From contig CANKEI010000022.1 in assembly GCA_947481115.1 (NCBI GenBank), positions 1 to 16,000 on the forward strand: DNA of 16,000 nt, read 5' to 3'. This stretch comes from a bacterium. Its GTDB lineage: Bacteria; Babelota; Babeliae; Babelales; JABDEC01. The translations under genes were made by a program, and so were the position numbers. Of the stretch, positions 1 to 6,541 are shown one piece after another; the first letter of the stretch is position 1; each line of letters starts with the position of its first letter. The notes beneath the pieces are model-generated. The model was not told where the DNA came from. It saw only the letters and a program-made list of their open reading frames with translations, and searched no databases.

Positions 1-1
1 A

Positions 2-589
2 CAAGTGCAGCAACAGGTCCAAAAACAACTCCAAGAGCAGCTACAATTGCAAGCTCAAAAACAGCTTCAAGAGCAATTGCAGAAACAGACCCAAGCACAA
101 CTTCAAAAACAGGCTCAAAAAAGCAATTGGGACAAGTTGCAACAAGCTGGCCAAAACAGTTGGGACTATCTTAATAATCATAAAATTATGACCGGCATTT
201 GTCTGGTGGGCTTAATATATGCATACTCATTCTATAAATTGACCCAACTCGAACAACAACTCGATCAGCCAAACAATTTAGGCGACTGGAAATCTGACTG
301 TAATTTAAACGAATTATTAGCCACTGATAATTTAAAATTAATTCAAGATTTAGACCAAGTAATTAAAAGCCGTTATGAAACTTCTTTTAAAATTGAAATT
401 GAACGTGAATTAACCACTGCTCATAAATATTTAAATTTTTGTCAGCGCATTAAATTTTGGCGCTTGACACGTTTTTATCCTACTAATGATCAGAAAATTA
501 AAAATATTGAAACTAGAATTAGCCGCTTAAATTATCTTAAAAGTTTATTTAATAGCTGGCAACGCAGTAGAGTTGCTAGCTTGACGTAA
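2..589 (+). CDS. Gln-rich coiled-coil membrane protein, 5'-truncated by window edge
   Basis: I do not recognise the family. The frame is open to the left edge (CAA at 2-4), so the GTG at position 5 is probably internal and the real start lies outside the window. Numbered from that GTG, residues 1-39 are almost only Gln, Leu, Lys and Ala in an alternating Q-rich pattern, likely a coiled coil, built from a 36-bp repeat. Residues 61-79 (around ICLVGLIYAYSFY) form one hydrophobic segment long enough to cross a membrane. The remaining 115 residues are mixed-charge, probably helical. No catalytic motif is visible. The last 45 bp overlap, tail to tail, the 3' end of the serine hydrolase gene on the other strand. 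A role as a membrane-anchored structural or effector protein is only a guess. Confidence 0.6.
   Translation, partial: QVQQQVQKQLQEQLQLQAQKQLQEQLQKQTQAQLQKQAQKSNWDKLQQAGQNSWDYLNNHKIMTGICLVGLIYAYSFYKLTQLEQQLDQPNNLGDWKSDCNLNELLATDNLKLIQDLDQVIKSRYETSFKIEIERELTTAHKYLNFCQRIKFWRLTRFYPTNDQKIKNIETRISRLNYLKSLFNSWQRSRVASLT
20..91 (+). repeat. 36-bp tandem repeat, 2 units, coding for Q-rich 12-mers
   Basis: Units at 20-55 and 56-91 both start CAAAAACA and are closely similar over their first 26 bp. They encode QKQLQEQLQLQA and a close variant. Further degenerate Q-rich units follow to about position 120. This is typical of a coiled-coil coding region growing by slippage or unequal recombination. Confidence 0.6.
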
Positions 590-1768
590 TAACTCTTTAC
601 CGAACTGCTTAATCACTTTCCAACCATTAGGTAAACGTTTATTAGCCATTAAGACTATTCCGATTTTTTGATTGGGAATTACTCCAATGTAAGCCTGAAA
701 ACCGTTGGTAGTACCAGTTTTATCGAATAAATAATGTCCACTAAAAATACGTTGTGAGGAGGTAATTCTTTCAGCTAACTGCCCAGTTAAACCACCAATT
801 TTTTTAGTATGTAAACTGTCCATGGCCCAGCCTAAACCATGTTTCAAATGTCCAATTTTAACATGCGGCGTCTGCGTAAGTTTAATCGCTCGATATAAAT
901 CATGTGGCGTATTAGGCAAACCAATTGTGGCCTGCAGAAAATTTAACATATCGACACTGGTAGCTCGTAAGCCACCTGAACCCAATAAGAGAGGTCGTTC
1001 ACGATCCCAATAGGTAGTCAAATTACCAGCTTTATCATAACATTTAGCGTAATAAATTTTATAATTTTCTGGGACAATTACACCAATAGCAGACATATTA
1101 AGTGGTACTAAAATACGTTCTGACAATAGCCTGTTGATAGTTTTATTGGTTGATTCTTCTAATGCTACGCGCAATAATTCTATCCCATGATTAGAGTAGC
1201 GATAAACCGCTTGATTAGTTGCTGGTCGCCATTTAACCATATGATTAATTAAACTGTCTTTAGATCTGATCCCCAATGGTGCGTCATATGGCAATGATGA
1301 TGTATGTGTACAAAGCTTTTCGATGGTCATATTATGCAAGCGCTGATTATTTTTTAAAATAGCAATATGATCACTAATTGAATCATGTAACTGCATGCGT
1401 CGAGCTAAAATTTCTTGCGCAATTAATATGCAGGTAAAAACTTTAGAAATTGAACCGATTTCAAACAATGTATCCCGCGTCACCGGAGTTTTTTTTTCAC
1501 GATTAGCATAACCAAAATGAAAAATATAAGGCGTATTATGTACATACAGCACTACTGCCATGCCAGGAATTTTATGTTTACGCATAAACCGCTGTACTTG
1601 CTGCTTAACGACATTAACGGTGGTTTGCGTAATAGGTGTCGCTAAAACTTGTGAGTTAGAAAACAAGCTTATACCTAGAATTAATAAACTCACTATATAA
1701 TTATAATTTAAACACCGTATTCGCAACATCTCTTTAAACGCCAAGTATTTTCGTAAAAACTTTTTCAT
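545..1768 (-). CDS. Exported serine hydrolase, class C beta-lactamase / penicillin-binding-protein fold
   Basis: 407 residues with all three motifs of the serine beta-lactamase/DD-peptidase superfamily: S106-I-S-K109 (nucleophile and general base) after LFEIG, Y191-S-N193, and K350-T-G352. The THTSSLP stretch near 154-160 is a usual class C/esterase signature. A basic N-terminus and hydrophobic stretch (about 24-43, ending near VLATP) look like a signal peptide, so it should act in the periplasm or on the envelope. Members act as beta-lactamases, D-amino-peptidases, DD-carboxypeptidases or esterases; the sequence does not decide which, and the family name alone does not show antibiotic resistance. 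It is the last gene of the secretion operon, 3 nt after the MCE gene, with a poor GGATGG-like ribosome site inside that gene. Its 3' end overlaps the convergent Gln-rich gene by 45 bp. Confidence 0.88.
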   Translation of the reverse strand: MKKFLRKYLAFKEMLRIRCLNYNYIVSLLILGISLFSNSQVLATPITQTTVNVVKQQVQRFMRKHKIPGMAVVLYVHNTPYIFHFGYANREKKTPVTRDTLFEIGSISKVFTCILIAQEILARRMQLHDSISDHIAILKNNQRLHNMTIEKLCTHTSSLPYDAPLGIRSKDSLINHMVKWRPATNQAVYRYSNHGIELLRVALEESTNKTINRLLSERILVPLNMSAIGVIVPENYKIYYAKCYDKAGNLTTYWDRERPLLLGSGGLRATSVDMLNFLQATIGLPNTPHDLYRAIKLTQTPHVKIGHLKHGLGWAMDSLHTKKIGGLTGQLAERITSSQRIFSGHYLFDKTGTTNGFQAYIGVIPNQKIGIVLMANKRLPNGWKVIKQFGKELLRQASNSTALPAIK

Positions 1769-1771
1769 TAA

Positions 1772-3340
1772 TTAGTGCGCCATCCCATTTAGTCCTAAAC
1801 GATCGAACATATATTTGAGACTATCATCAGTAAATCTAATGCCTAGCCCACAGAATATATTTTTATTTTCTTTCGAAGCAAAATCGTCTATGCCAAATGA
1901 TAAATAGATCGAATCTAAAATAAATAATCTGTTTAGCCATTTTAAATGTGGCCGACGATCATCCAAACGATCCTGTCCTCTGAAATCAAATGCCTCGAGA
2001 GTCGACACCCAGCGTAAACGTTCATCATAAAATGGTACATAATAATCCGTAGCTAAGCCAAAACTATTTTCAAAAACCCCGAATCTAAATGACCAATTAT
2101 GGAACACTTTGCCAAACTGCAAGCCGTAGCGTAACGTATTACGCTTTAAGGTCAACGACTCTACCGTCACCGGCGTTAAATCTGCGGCCAAAATCTGCGC
2201 ATCGCTTAATGACTCGTTATCGGAATTAAAATATTTACGTTTAGTTTCTACGCGCTCAGTGACCGCTCCTTTTTCGGAACCAACTAATTGGACTAAATAA
2301 TACCAGTCTTCCGAAGTGTGTAACCTAAAATTAAAATAGCCCTTAGAGTCTGGATGCGTATAATCTTCCGCTTTACGGTACATAGATTCAAAATGGGTAT
2401 CTACAACTACACCCATATTATCAATCAACGCAGCATAGCTACGTAACCCATGTGCCACAGTTTTCATATCTTCGTAGACTTCGGATTCGTTAATCATTTT
2501 GCCTAAAAGACCGTCACCATGATCGATCTTTTCCGCGACAGATTTCACTGACTGAATCGTATCACCTAATTCGCCAGTAATTTTACCAAAGTCTTGATCT
2601 AAAACATTCGAAATCTTATCTAAACTGTGTTGTACTGCCGGAAAAATCTGCGTATCTAATTTTTCTGATAAGTGTCTAATATCACGACCCAATGGCGCTA
2701 ATTCAGCAGTGAATTGATTTACATTGGCAATCATATCATCAATATTATCGCTATTATTAGCTAATAAACCTGTAAAACAAGCTATGTTATTGGCTGCTTT
2801 ATCTAGATTTTGCATAATCGCCTGTAAATTTTGCTCGCGCTCAGTGCCCATCACCGATTTGAGCGCTATTGATACATCCTCGACATTTTTAGCGATACTC
2901 TCAATGCGAGCAATTAAACCTTCAATCGATGCAGTTGTACTATTCCGTCGACCACCCAGCAGCGTACTATCAGAACTCATAACTAAAGCTTCTGGCGTAC
3001 CCGGCGAGATTTCAATAAATTTACTGCCCAGTAAACTTTCTTGCCTAATTTCAACACGCGCATCGGCATGGACTTGATATTTATTGCGAATCATTAATTT
3101 AACTTTGACTTGGCCGCCATGCTCTTCCAATGTAATGTCATCTACCCAGCCCACTTTTACGCCAGCAATTTTAACATTGGCCTTATCATCTAGTCCTGAG
3201 GCATCTTTAAAGTGCACATAATAAGAGTTATAACGTTTAACATCAAAACGAAATACACCTAAATAAAATGCGGTACCACCAAAGATCCCCAAAGCGATCA
3301 GAACAAAAATCCCGACCTTAGCTTCTGTACTTATTTGCAA
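1772..3340 (-). CDS. MCE/MlaD family lipid-transport protein with long C-terminal extension
   Basis: 522 residues. Residues 8-29 form the N-terminal membrane anchor. About 35-120 is one MCE domain: FKDASGL, VKIAGVKVGWVDDI and the LLGSKFIEISPG stretch are typical. In MCE systems this domain forms a hexameric ring that passes phospholipids between inner and outer membrane. Residues 135-325 are helical with many hydrophobic heptads, as in tunnel-forming MCE proteins, and include the family-typical GLLGKMINESEVYEDM. Residues 335-510 alternate aromatic and polar residues (FNFRL, WSFRFGVFENSFG, IYLSFGIDDF), suggesting a beta-rich and perhaps outer-membrane-facing domain. E. coli MlaD is about 183 residues, so this is a different architecture. 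The start is TTG, supported by AGGA (3353-3350) 9 nt upstream, and lies 21 nt after gspK. MlaE and MlaF partners are not in the window. Confidence 0.85.
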   Translation of the reverse strand: MQISTEAKVGIFVLIALGIFGGTAFYLGVFRFDVKRYNSYYVHFKDASGLDDKANVKIAGVKVGWVDDITLEEHGGQVKVKLMIRNKYQVHADARVEIRQESLLGSKFIEISPGTPEALVMSSDSTLLGGRRNSTTASIEGLIARIESIAKNVEDVSIALKSVMGTEREQNLQAIMQNLDKAANNIACFTGLLANNSDNIDDMIANVNQFTAELAPLGRDIRHLSEKLDTQIFPAVQHSLDKISNVLDQDFGKITGELGDTIQSVKSVAEKIDHGDGLLGKMINESEVYEDMKTVAHGLRSYAALIDNMGVVVDTHFESMYRKAEDYTHPDSKGYFNFRLHTSEDWYYLVQLVGSEKGAVTERVETKRKYFNSDNESLSDAQILAADLTPVTVESLTLKRNTLRYGLQFGKVFHNWSFRFGVFENSFGLATDYYVPFYDERLRWVSTLEAFDFRGQDRLDDRRPHLKWLNRLFILDSIYLSFGIDDFASKENKNIFCGLGIRFTDDSLKYMFDRLGLNGMAH

Positions 3341-3361
3341 GTTGCGATTTCCTAAAAGTAA

Positions 3362-4369
3362 CTAAATCCAGTACAGCCTGACCACGTTAAAATACGTGCC
3401 GCCGTTGGCATTATCGCTTTGTATTATAGCAAAAATCTTACAGGTAATTAAGTTAACTGTGCTGTAAACTAGCACCGAAAAGGTCATAGGCGGTAAAATA
3501 TCCGCTACAAACAACGATAATATCTCTGACGAGAGCTTAGAAATTTTGGGCACACCATATAAATCACTAATAATTTCTTCAATTTCTGGTGCTTTGGCCG
3601 GTGACGCACCAGCTTTAGGTTTCTCTTGTAAATCATGTAATTTTTTAAATACTGCTGCAACTGATTGCTGCCGCGCTGCACCATCTTGATAACTATTTAA
3701 ACCCATTATATTCAAAACACTATTGGACAGTAGTAATGGGTTAGCTTTAGCATGTGTGTCTATTACCGTAAATAAATCTGTTAAAAATATTTTAGCTTGA
3801 TTAACTTTGCTGGGTGCATAATAGATTTTATCTTTGAATAACTCTACCAACTTAGGCGATTCTAGTAATTCAGCGATATCAGTTAATGGCTTAGATTTAG
3901 TTTTAAGAAAATTTTCTAACTCAGTAATAAAGTCTGATTTAAGCAAACTAGTTTTAGCAAAAATTTCTACCAAAGCCTTGCGTTTATTTTCTGGAAAAGC
4001 ATGTTTTTCAAAATCATATAACTTGTTTAAATTAAATTTTCCCTGCTCACAAGTAATACAAAAATTAATTTCACCATCGATTCCATCAATCTCTTTTTTC
4101 AATTCGATTTTATGCCAATCATTTACAGCTGGGAACACTTGCTTGAGATACTCTTCTTGGGCATAATCTTTGCTGGCTAAAACAGACATCGCCAGCTGTA
4201 CACCACTAAAAGCTAATAAATGGGCTTGATCACGCTTTAAACTGGTATGTATAAACGGCACAACACCAGAACTGCGATAGTAAATTTTAGTTACGATCGC
4301 CATCATTAGCGATAGTAATATAACCGTTAACAGTAAGATAAAACCAGAATTCTGAGGTTTATTGTGCAC
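3362..4369 (-). CDS. gspK: Type II secretion minor pseudopilin GspK
   Basis: GspK caps the pseudopilus tip together with GspI and GspJ in the periplasm. The short leader ends at N-S-G, then FILLLTVILLSLMMAIV forms the hydrophobic pseudopilin helix. As usual for GspK there is no Glu at mature position 5. The family-typical G-K-F-N-L-N motif follows. I favour the GTG start at 4369: AGG at 4378-4376 lies 6 nt upstream, the leader is a normal 9 residues, and the gene does not overlap its neighbour. An ATG at 4420 would add 17 basic residues coded inside the preceding antitoxin-like gene and has no ribosome binding site. From GTG the protein is 335 residues, close to the family's usual size. It lies downstream of the toxin-antitoxin cassette and upstream of the MCE gene. 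Confidence 0.82.
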   Translation of the reverse strand: MHNKPQNSGFILLLTVILLSLMMAIVTKIYYRSSGVVPFIHTSLKRDQAHLLAFSGVQLAMSVLASKDYAQEEYLKQVFPAVNDWHKIELKKEIDGIDGEINFCITCEQGKFNLNKLYDFEKHAFPENKRKALVEIFAKTSLLKSDFITELENFLKTKSKPLTDIAELLESPKLVELFKDKIYYAPSKVNQAKIFLTDLFTVIDTHAKANPLLLSNSVLNIMGLNSYQDGAARQQSVAAVFKKLHDLQEKPKAGASPAKAPEIEEIISDLYGVPKISKLSSEILSLFVADILPPMTFSVLVYSTVNLITCKIFAIIQSDNANGGTYFNVVRLYWI

Positions 4370-4376
4370 ACGCAAC

Positions 4377-4577
4377 CTATATTTTTTTCTGCTTAATTGC
4401 GACTTTTTGCTTGATATCATTTGCTTTTTTAAGTTGGTTTACGCGCTGCTGCAAATCTTCGATTTCTTCGAATATTGATTCATATACATCTATACTTAAA
4501 CATACTTCTACTCGATTACCATGCTTATCTTTTAAAAATTTAGGCTCAATCTTAGGATATTTTTTCTTTTTCAACAT
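4377..4577 (-). CDS. Second antitoxin-like protein, short tail (solo paralogue)
   Basis: 66 residues. The first 13 (MLKKKKYPKIEPK) match the antitoxin at 4849-5070 except for one Pro/Ser change, and the DNA there is 45/46 identical. Residues 17-42 (KDKHGNRVEVCLSIDVYESI, then FEEIEDL) fit the short Phd/YefM-like antitoxins that pair with RelE/ParE toxins, arguably better than the first copy does. The C-terminus is Lys/Gln-rich (47-66) and lacks the IPYEQLRAEL-type segment of the first copy, expected to bind toxin. A GAGG ribosome site sits about 10 nt before ATG, inside the toxin's last codons; the gap to the toxin stop is 3 nt. It could be a decayed duplicate, a DNA-binding regulator or an anti-addiction factor; which is unknown. 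Confidence 0.6.
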   Translation of the reverse strand: MLKKKKYPKIEPKFLKDKHGNRVEVCLSIDVYESIFEEIEDLQQRVNQLKKANDIKQKVAIKQKKI

Positions 4578-4583
4578 ATTTTA
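4538..4583 (-). repeat. 46-bp direct repeat, copy 2 (start of second antitoxin-like gene)
   Basis: Identical to 5031-5076 except for one base (G at 4556, A at 5049). It covers the first 13 codons and the 6 nt before the ATG, including the toxin's stop codon. Identity ends sharply at both sides, although the two genes continue in the same frame. Confidence 0.9.
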
Positions 4584-4859
4584 GTACCCTCTATAAACTT
4601 CACGCCTATGACCAACACCAACTACTAAAATTGTAATTATATGCTTATGGACTTCAAAAATAACCCGATAGTCACCACAGCGTAATCTATATGTACGCTC
4701 AGCACCTTCTATTTTTTTGATATCAACATTTGGGTTTCCACCAACTAAATCTTTCAACTTACGATCAATTTTACGAGATTCACTCGATTCAATTTTTTTA
4801 AGATCTTTACTGGCTTGTTGTGAAAACTCTATTGAATATCCTTGAAAGTTATTTTGCAT
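4581..4859 (-). CDS. RelE/ParE superfamily toxin
   Basis: 92 residues from the chosen ATG. The fold signature is clear: YSIEFSQQASKDLKKI (helical start), IKKIEG, YRLRCGDYRVIFEV with R58, R60 and R65, then ILVVGVGHRREVYRGY with H84, R85, R86 and Y89. Related RelE toxins cleave mRNA on the ribosome, while ParE toxins target gyrase. The GDYRV/HRREVY pattern fits the RelE-like branch better, but activity cannot be read from sequence. The frame is open further upstream (ATGs at 4889 and 4925), but ATG 4859 gives the normal length, overlaps the antitoxin stop by 11 nt, as is common in translationally coupled pairs, and has GGAG about 10 nt upstream. The conserved arginines are present, so it looks intact. 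Confidence 0.85.
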   Translation of the reverse strand: MQNNFQGYSIEFSQQASKDLKKIESSESRKIDRKLKDLVGGNPNVDIKKIEGAERTYRLRCGDYRVIFEVHKHIITILVVGVGHRREVYRGY

Positions 4860-5070
4860 TACCGAACAACTCCGCTCTGAGTTGCTCATATGGAATTGCC
4901 TTAAATGCTTTATTTGTCCGCTCATATATCATAATTAAATCATGCAAATTTTCCAATTGCCCAATTAGTTTTTCAAAATCTTTAAACTTTATGATTATTT
5001 CAATTTTTTTATCTGTATTATCATAAATATATTTAGGCTCAATCTTAGAATATTTTTTCTTTTTCAACAT
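4849..5070 (-). CDS. Antitoxin of RelE/ParE-type module (Phd/YefM-like)
   Basis: 73 residues, directly upstream of and overlapping the toxin gene, the usual antitoxin-first order. The N-terminus is Lys-rich (MLKKKKYSKIEPK). Residues 14-51 form a strand-helix core (KKIEIIIKFKDFEKLIGQLE, then NLHDL). Residues 58-70 (AIPYEQLRAELFG) resemble the C-terminal segment of short antitoxins that wraps and blocks the toxin. AGGAG lies 9 nt before ATG. The gene starts 23 nt after the gspJ stop, so the module probably rides on the secretion operon's transcript; a private promoter is not obvious. Assignment rests on size, position and pattern, because antitoxins are poorly conserved. Confidence 0.72.
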   Translation of the reverse strand: MLKKKKYSKIEPKYIYDNTDKKIEIIIKFKDFEKLIGQLENLHDLIMIYERTNKAFKAIPYEQLRAELFGNAK

Positions 5071-5076
5071 ATTTTA
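5031..5076 (-). repeat. 46-bp direct repeat, copy 1 (start of antitoxin gene)
   Basis: Matches 4538-4583 at 45 of 46 positions, in the same orientation, with a 493-bp offset. Recombination between the copies would delete the toxin and leave one hybrid antitoxin-like gene between gspJ and gspK. Confidence 0.9.
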
Positions 5077-5093
5077 ATGCTCCTACATATACT

Positions 5094-5981
5094 TTAATTT
5101 TTGGGCTCATCAGGCTTTTTTTCTGCGCCTGGATGATCTTTAGAATCGCCAAATTTTTGTCCAGACTGATCTTTCAGTGTCTGATCTTTTAATTTATCTA
5201 CGCCTAGCTTATCTTTCTCTGATTTATTTTTTTTAACCTTAATAATTTGTTTATAAGTATAGACCGGTAAATCTAGCTCGTAGCTAGTAGTACTAATGTG
5301 ATTCTGATTATCCCAAAGTTCGATATTAAATTTAATATAGGCCGGCAAATTTTTAAATTCTCCCGCTTGCTTAGCAACAAAATTAACTTTAAGCAATTCT
5401 GACTTATCGCTAATAGTTTTGCCAGCTTTACTAGTTTTACTATTTTTAACTCCATCAGTTTTTGCAGATTTATCTGACTTCTCAGGTTTTTCTTCAGGCA
5501 TAAAATAAGTTACCTTCAGTGACTTGATCTCATCAATCACCGTATAATTTCGCGCATCCGCTAATTTAATATATTCTAGCCCACTAGACTCAGCACGTTG
5601 AATTTTAAACATCTCAGATTGTTCCGCTACGCTGCTAACTTGGTATCGTACACGTACCATTTTAGGGTTAGTTTCAATTGCCGTACGTAATGGATTAAGA
5701 CTAATAAAAGTGAGCAACTTAAGATTGCCACGATCACTTTCACCGAAGAAATATTTTTGATCGTCACCGGTTGCCTTAGGCATAAATGCCCCAGCTAAAT
5801 CACGACTCAACTGATTTTTCAAAGTTAAGATCCGCATATCTACTGATAAAATGTTGTCTGAAATACGCGCTGCTCGCTGTAACTGATATAAACAGGTATA
5901 TAGCATAGTAACCAATAGTGCCGAAATTAAAATCCCAAAAATCAGTTCAATTAAAGTGAAGCCACTAGATTTTTTAACCAT
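5094..5981 (-). CDS. gspJ: Type II secretion minor pseudopilin GspJ
   Basis: The leader MVKKSSG is cut by prepilin peptidase before F8. The mature helix FTLIELIFGILISALLVTML carries Glu at mature position 5 (E12). The body fits the GspJ/PulJ pattern: a long helix followed by DMRILTLKNQLSRDLAGAF and later strands. It would sit near the pseudopilus tip with GspI and GspK. At 295 residues it is longer than typical GspJ (about 200). The excess is a Lys/Ser/Asp-rich insert at about 163-195 and a very charged, probably disordered tail at about 248-295. The start ATG overlaps the gspI stop by one base (TAATG), with AGGGG 5 nt upstream. The GspJ name rests on the gene order F-G-H-I-J as well as on sequence. 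Confidence 0.85.
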   Translation of the reverse strand: MVKKSSGFTLIELIFGILISALLVTMLYTCLYQLQRAARISDNILSVDMRILTLKNQLSRDLAGAFMPKATGDDQKYFFGESDRGNLKLLTFISLNPLRTAIETNPKMVRVRYQVSSVAEQSEMFKIQRAESSGLEYIKLADARNYTVIDEIKSLKVTYFMPEEKPEKSDKSAKTDGVKNSKTSKAGKTISDKSELLKVNFVAKQAGEFKNLPAYIKFNIELWDNQNHISTTSYELDLPVYTYKQIIKVKKNKSEKDKLGVDKLKDQTLKDQSGQKFGDSKDHPGAEKKPDEPKN

Positions 5982-6541
5982 TAGTGCCCCTGACTGACTT
6001 TAGGTGCCGGCGGCGTTACTGTTCCAGCTGGTAGAAAAGTGTTACCAGGATTAGTCCCAGTTTTGGGCGCACTAGTATTTTTAATATCATCAGTTGCATC
6101 CCCTGACTTACCTTCAACTTTAATCTTATCGTTTTCGCTATCTTTTTCTGCTTCAGCTAACTGCGGCAAGTGTACTGCCATGACTAGTGTTTCACCACCA
6201 TCTAGCTCTAATTTAATCCAGCGAATATTTACGAATTTTTCTAATTTGGAAGTCGTGCTGGGCGCTGCAAAGGTCGCTTTTAAATCTAGCACTGGCTGCT
6301 CTAAATGCTTTTCAATTGTGCCAACACTCGTAAATAAATTATTTAAAAAATTATGGTCAATTAATAGATTTTGCAAAGCCAAAGACTGCTGTGTTAATTT
6401 GTGCGCCCGACTAATTTGTTTAAACACACTAGTCTGCAAACCAAATAGTGCTGTTAACATTAGCCCGATCATGCACAAAGCAATCATGATCTCCATAAAT
6501 GAAAAACCGGGATTAGGCTGCGGGCGTTTGATAGGTGTCAT
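5981..6541 (-). CDS. gspI: Type II secretion minor pseudopilin GspI
   Basis: 186 residues from ATG 6541. The leader MTPIKRPQPNPG is followed by F-S-F-M-E (Glu5 kept) and a hydrophobic helix IMIALCMIGLMLTALFGLQT. GspI is expected to start the tip complex with GspJ and GspK. The frame reaches back to a TTG at 6601, but that would give an unusually long leader and overlap gspH by 89 bp; the ATG overlaps by 29 bp. No strong ribosome site precedes the ATG, so coupling to gspH translation is likely. The last 55 or so residues (129-186) are a Lys/Asp then Pro/Thr/Gly-rich low-complexity tail, unusual for GspI. The assignment among minor pseudopilins relies on order. Confidence 0.8.
   Translation of the reverse strand: MTPIKRPQPNPGFSFMEIMIALCMIGLMLTALFGLQTSVFKQISRAHKLTQQSLALQNLLIDHNFLNNLFTSVGTIEKHLEQPVLDLKATFAAPSTTSKLEKFVNIRWIKLELDGGETLVMAVHLPQLAEAEKDSENDKIKVEGKSGDATDDIKNTSAPKTGTNPGNTFLPAGTVTPPAPKVSQGH

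Noticed and set aside
545..1768. Serine hydrolase as a proven antibiotic-resistance beta-lactamase
   Set aside because: The motifs define only the fold. DD-peptidases and esterases share them, and no resistance context is present.
4860..4925. Longer toxin starting at ATG 4925
   Set aside because: It would add 22 residues without family resemblance and overlap the antitoxin gene by 77 bp; ATG 4859 gives the normal toxin length.
4377..5070. Cassette as an insertion sequence or transposon
   Set aside because: There is no transposase or integrase and no terminal inverted repeats; only the 46-bp direct repeats within the antitoxin genes are seen.
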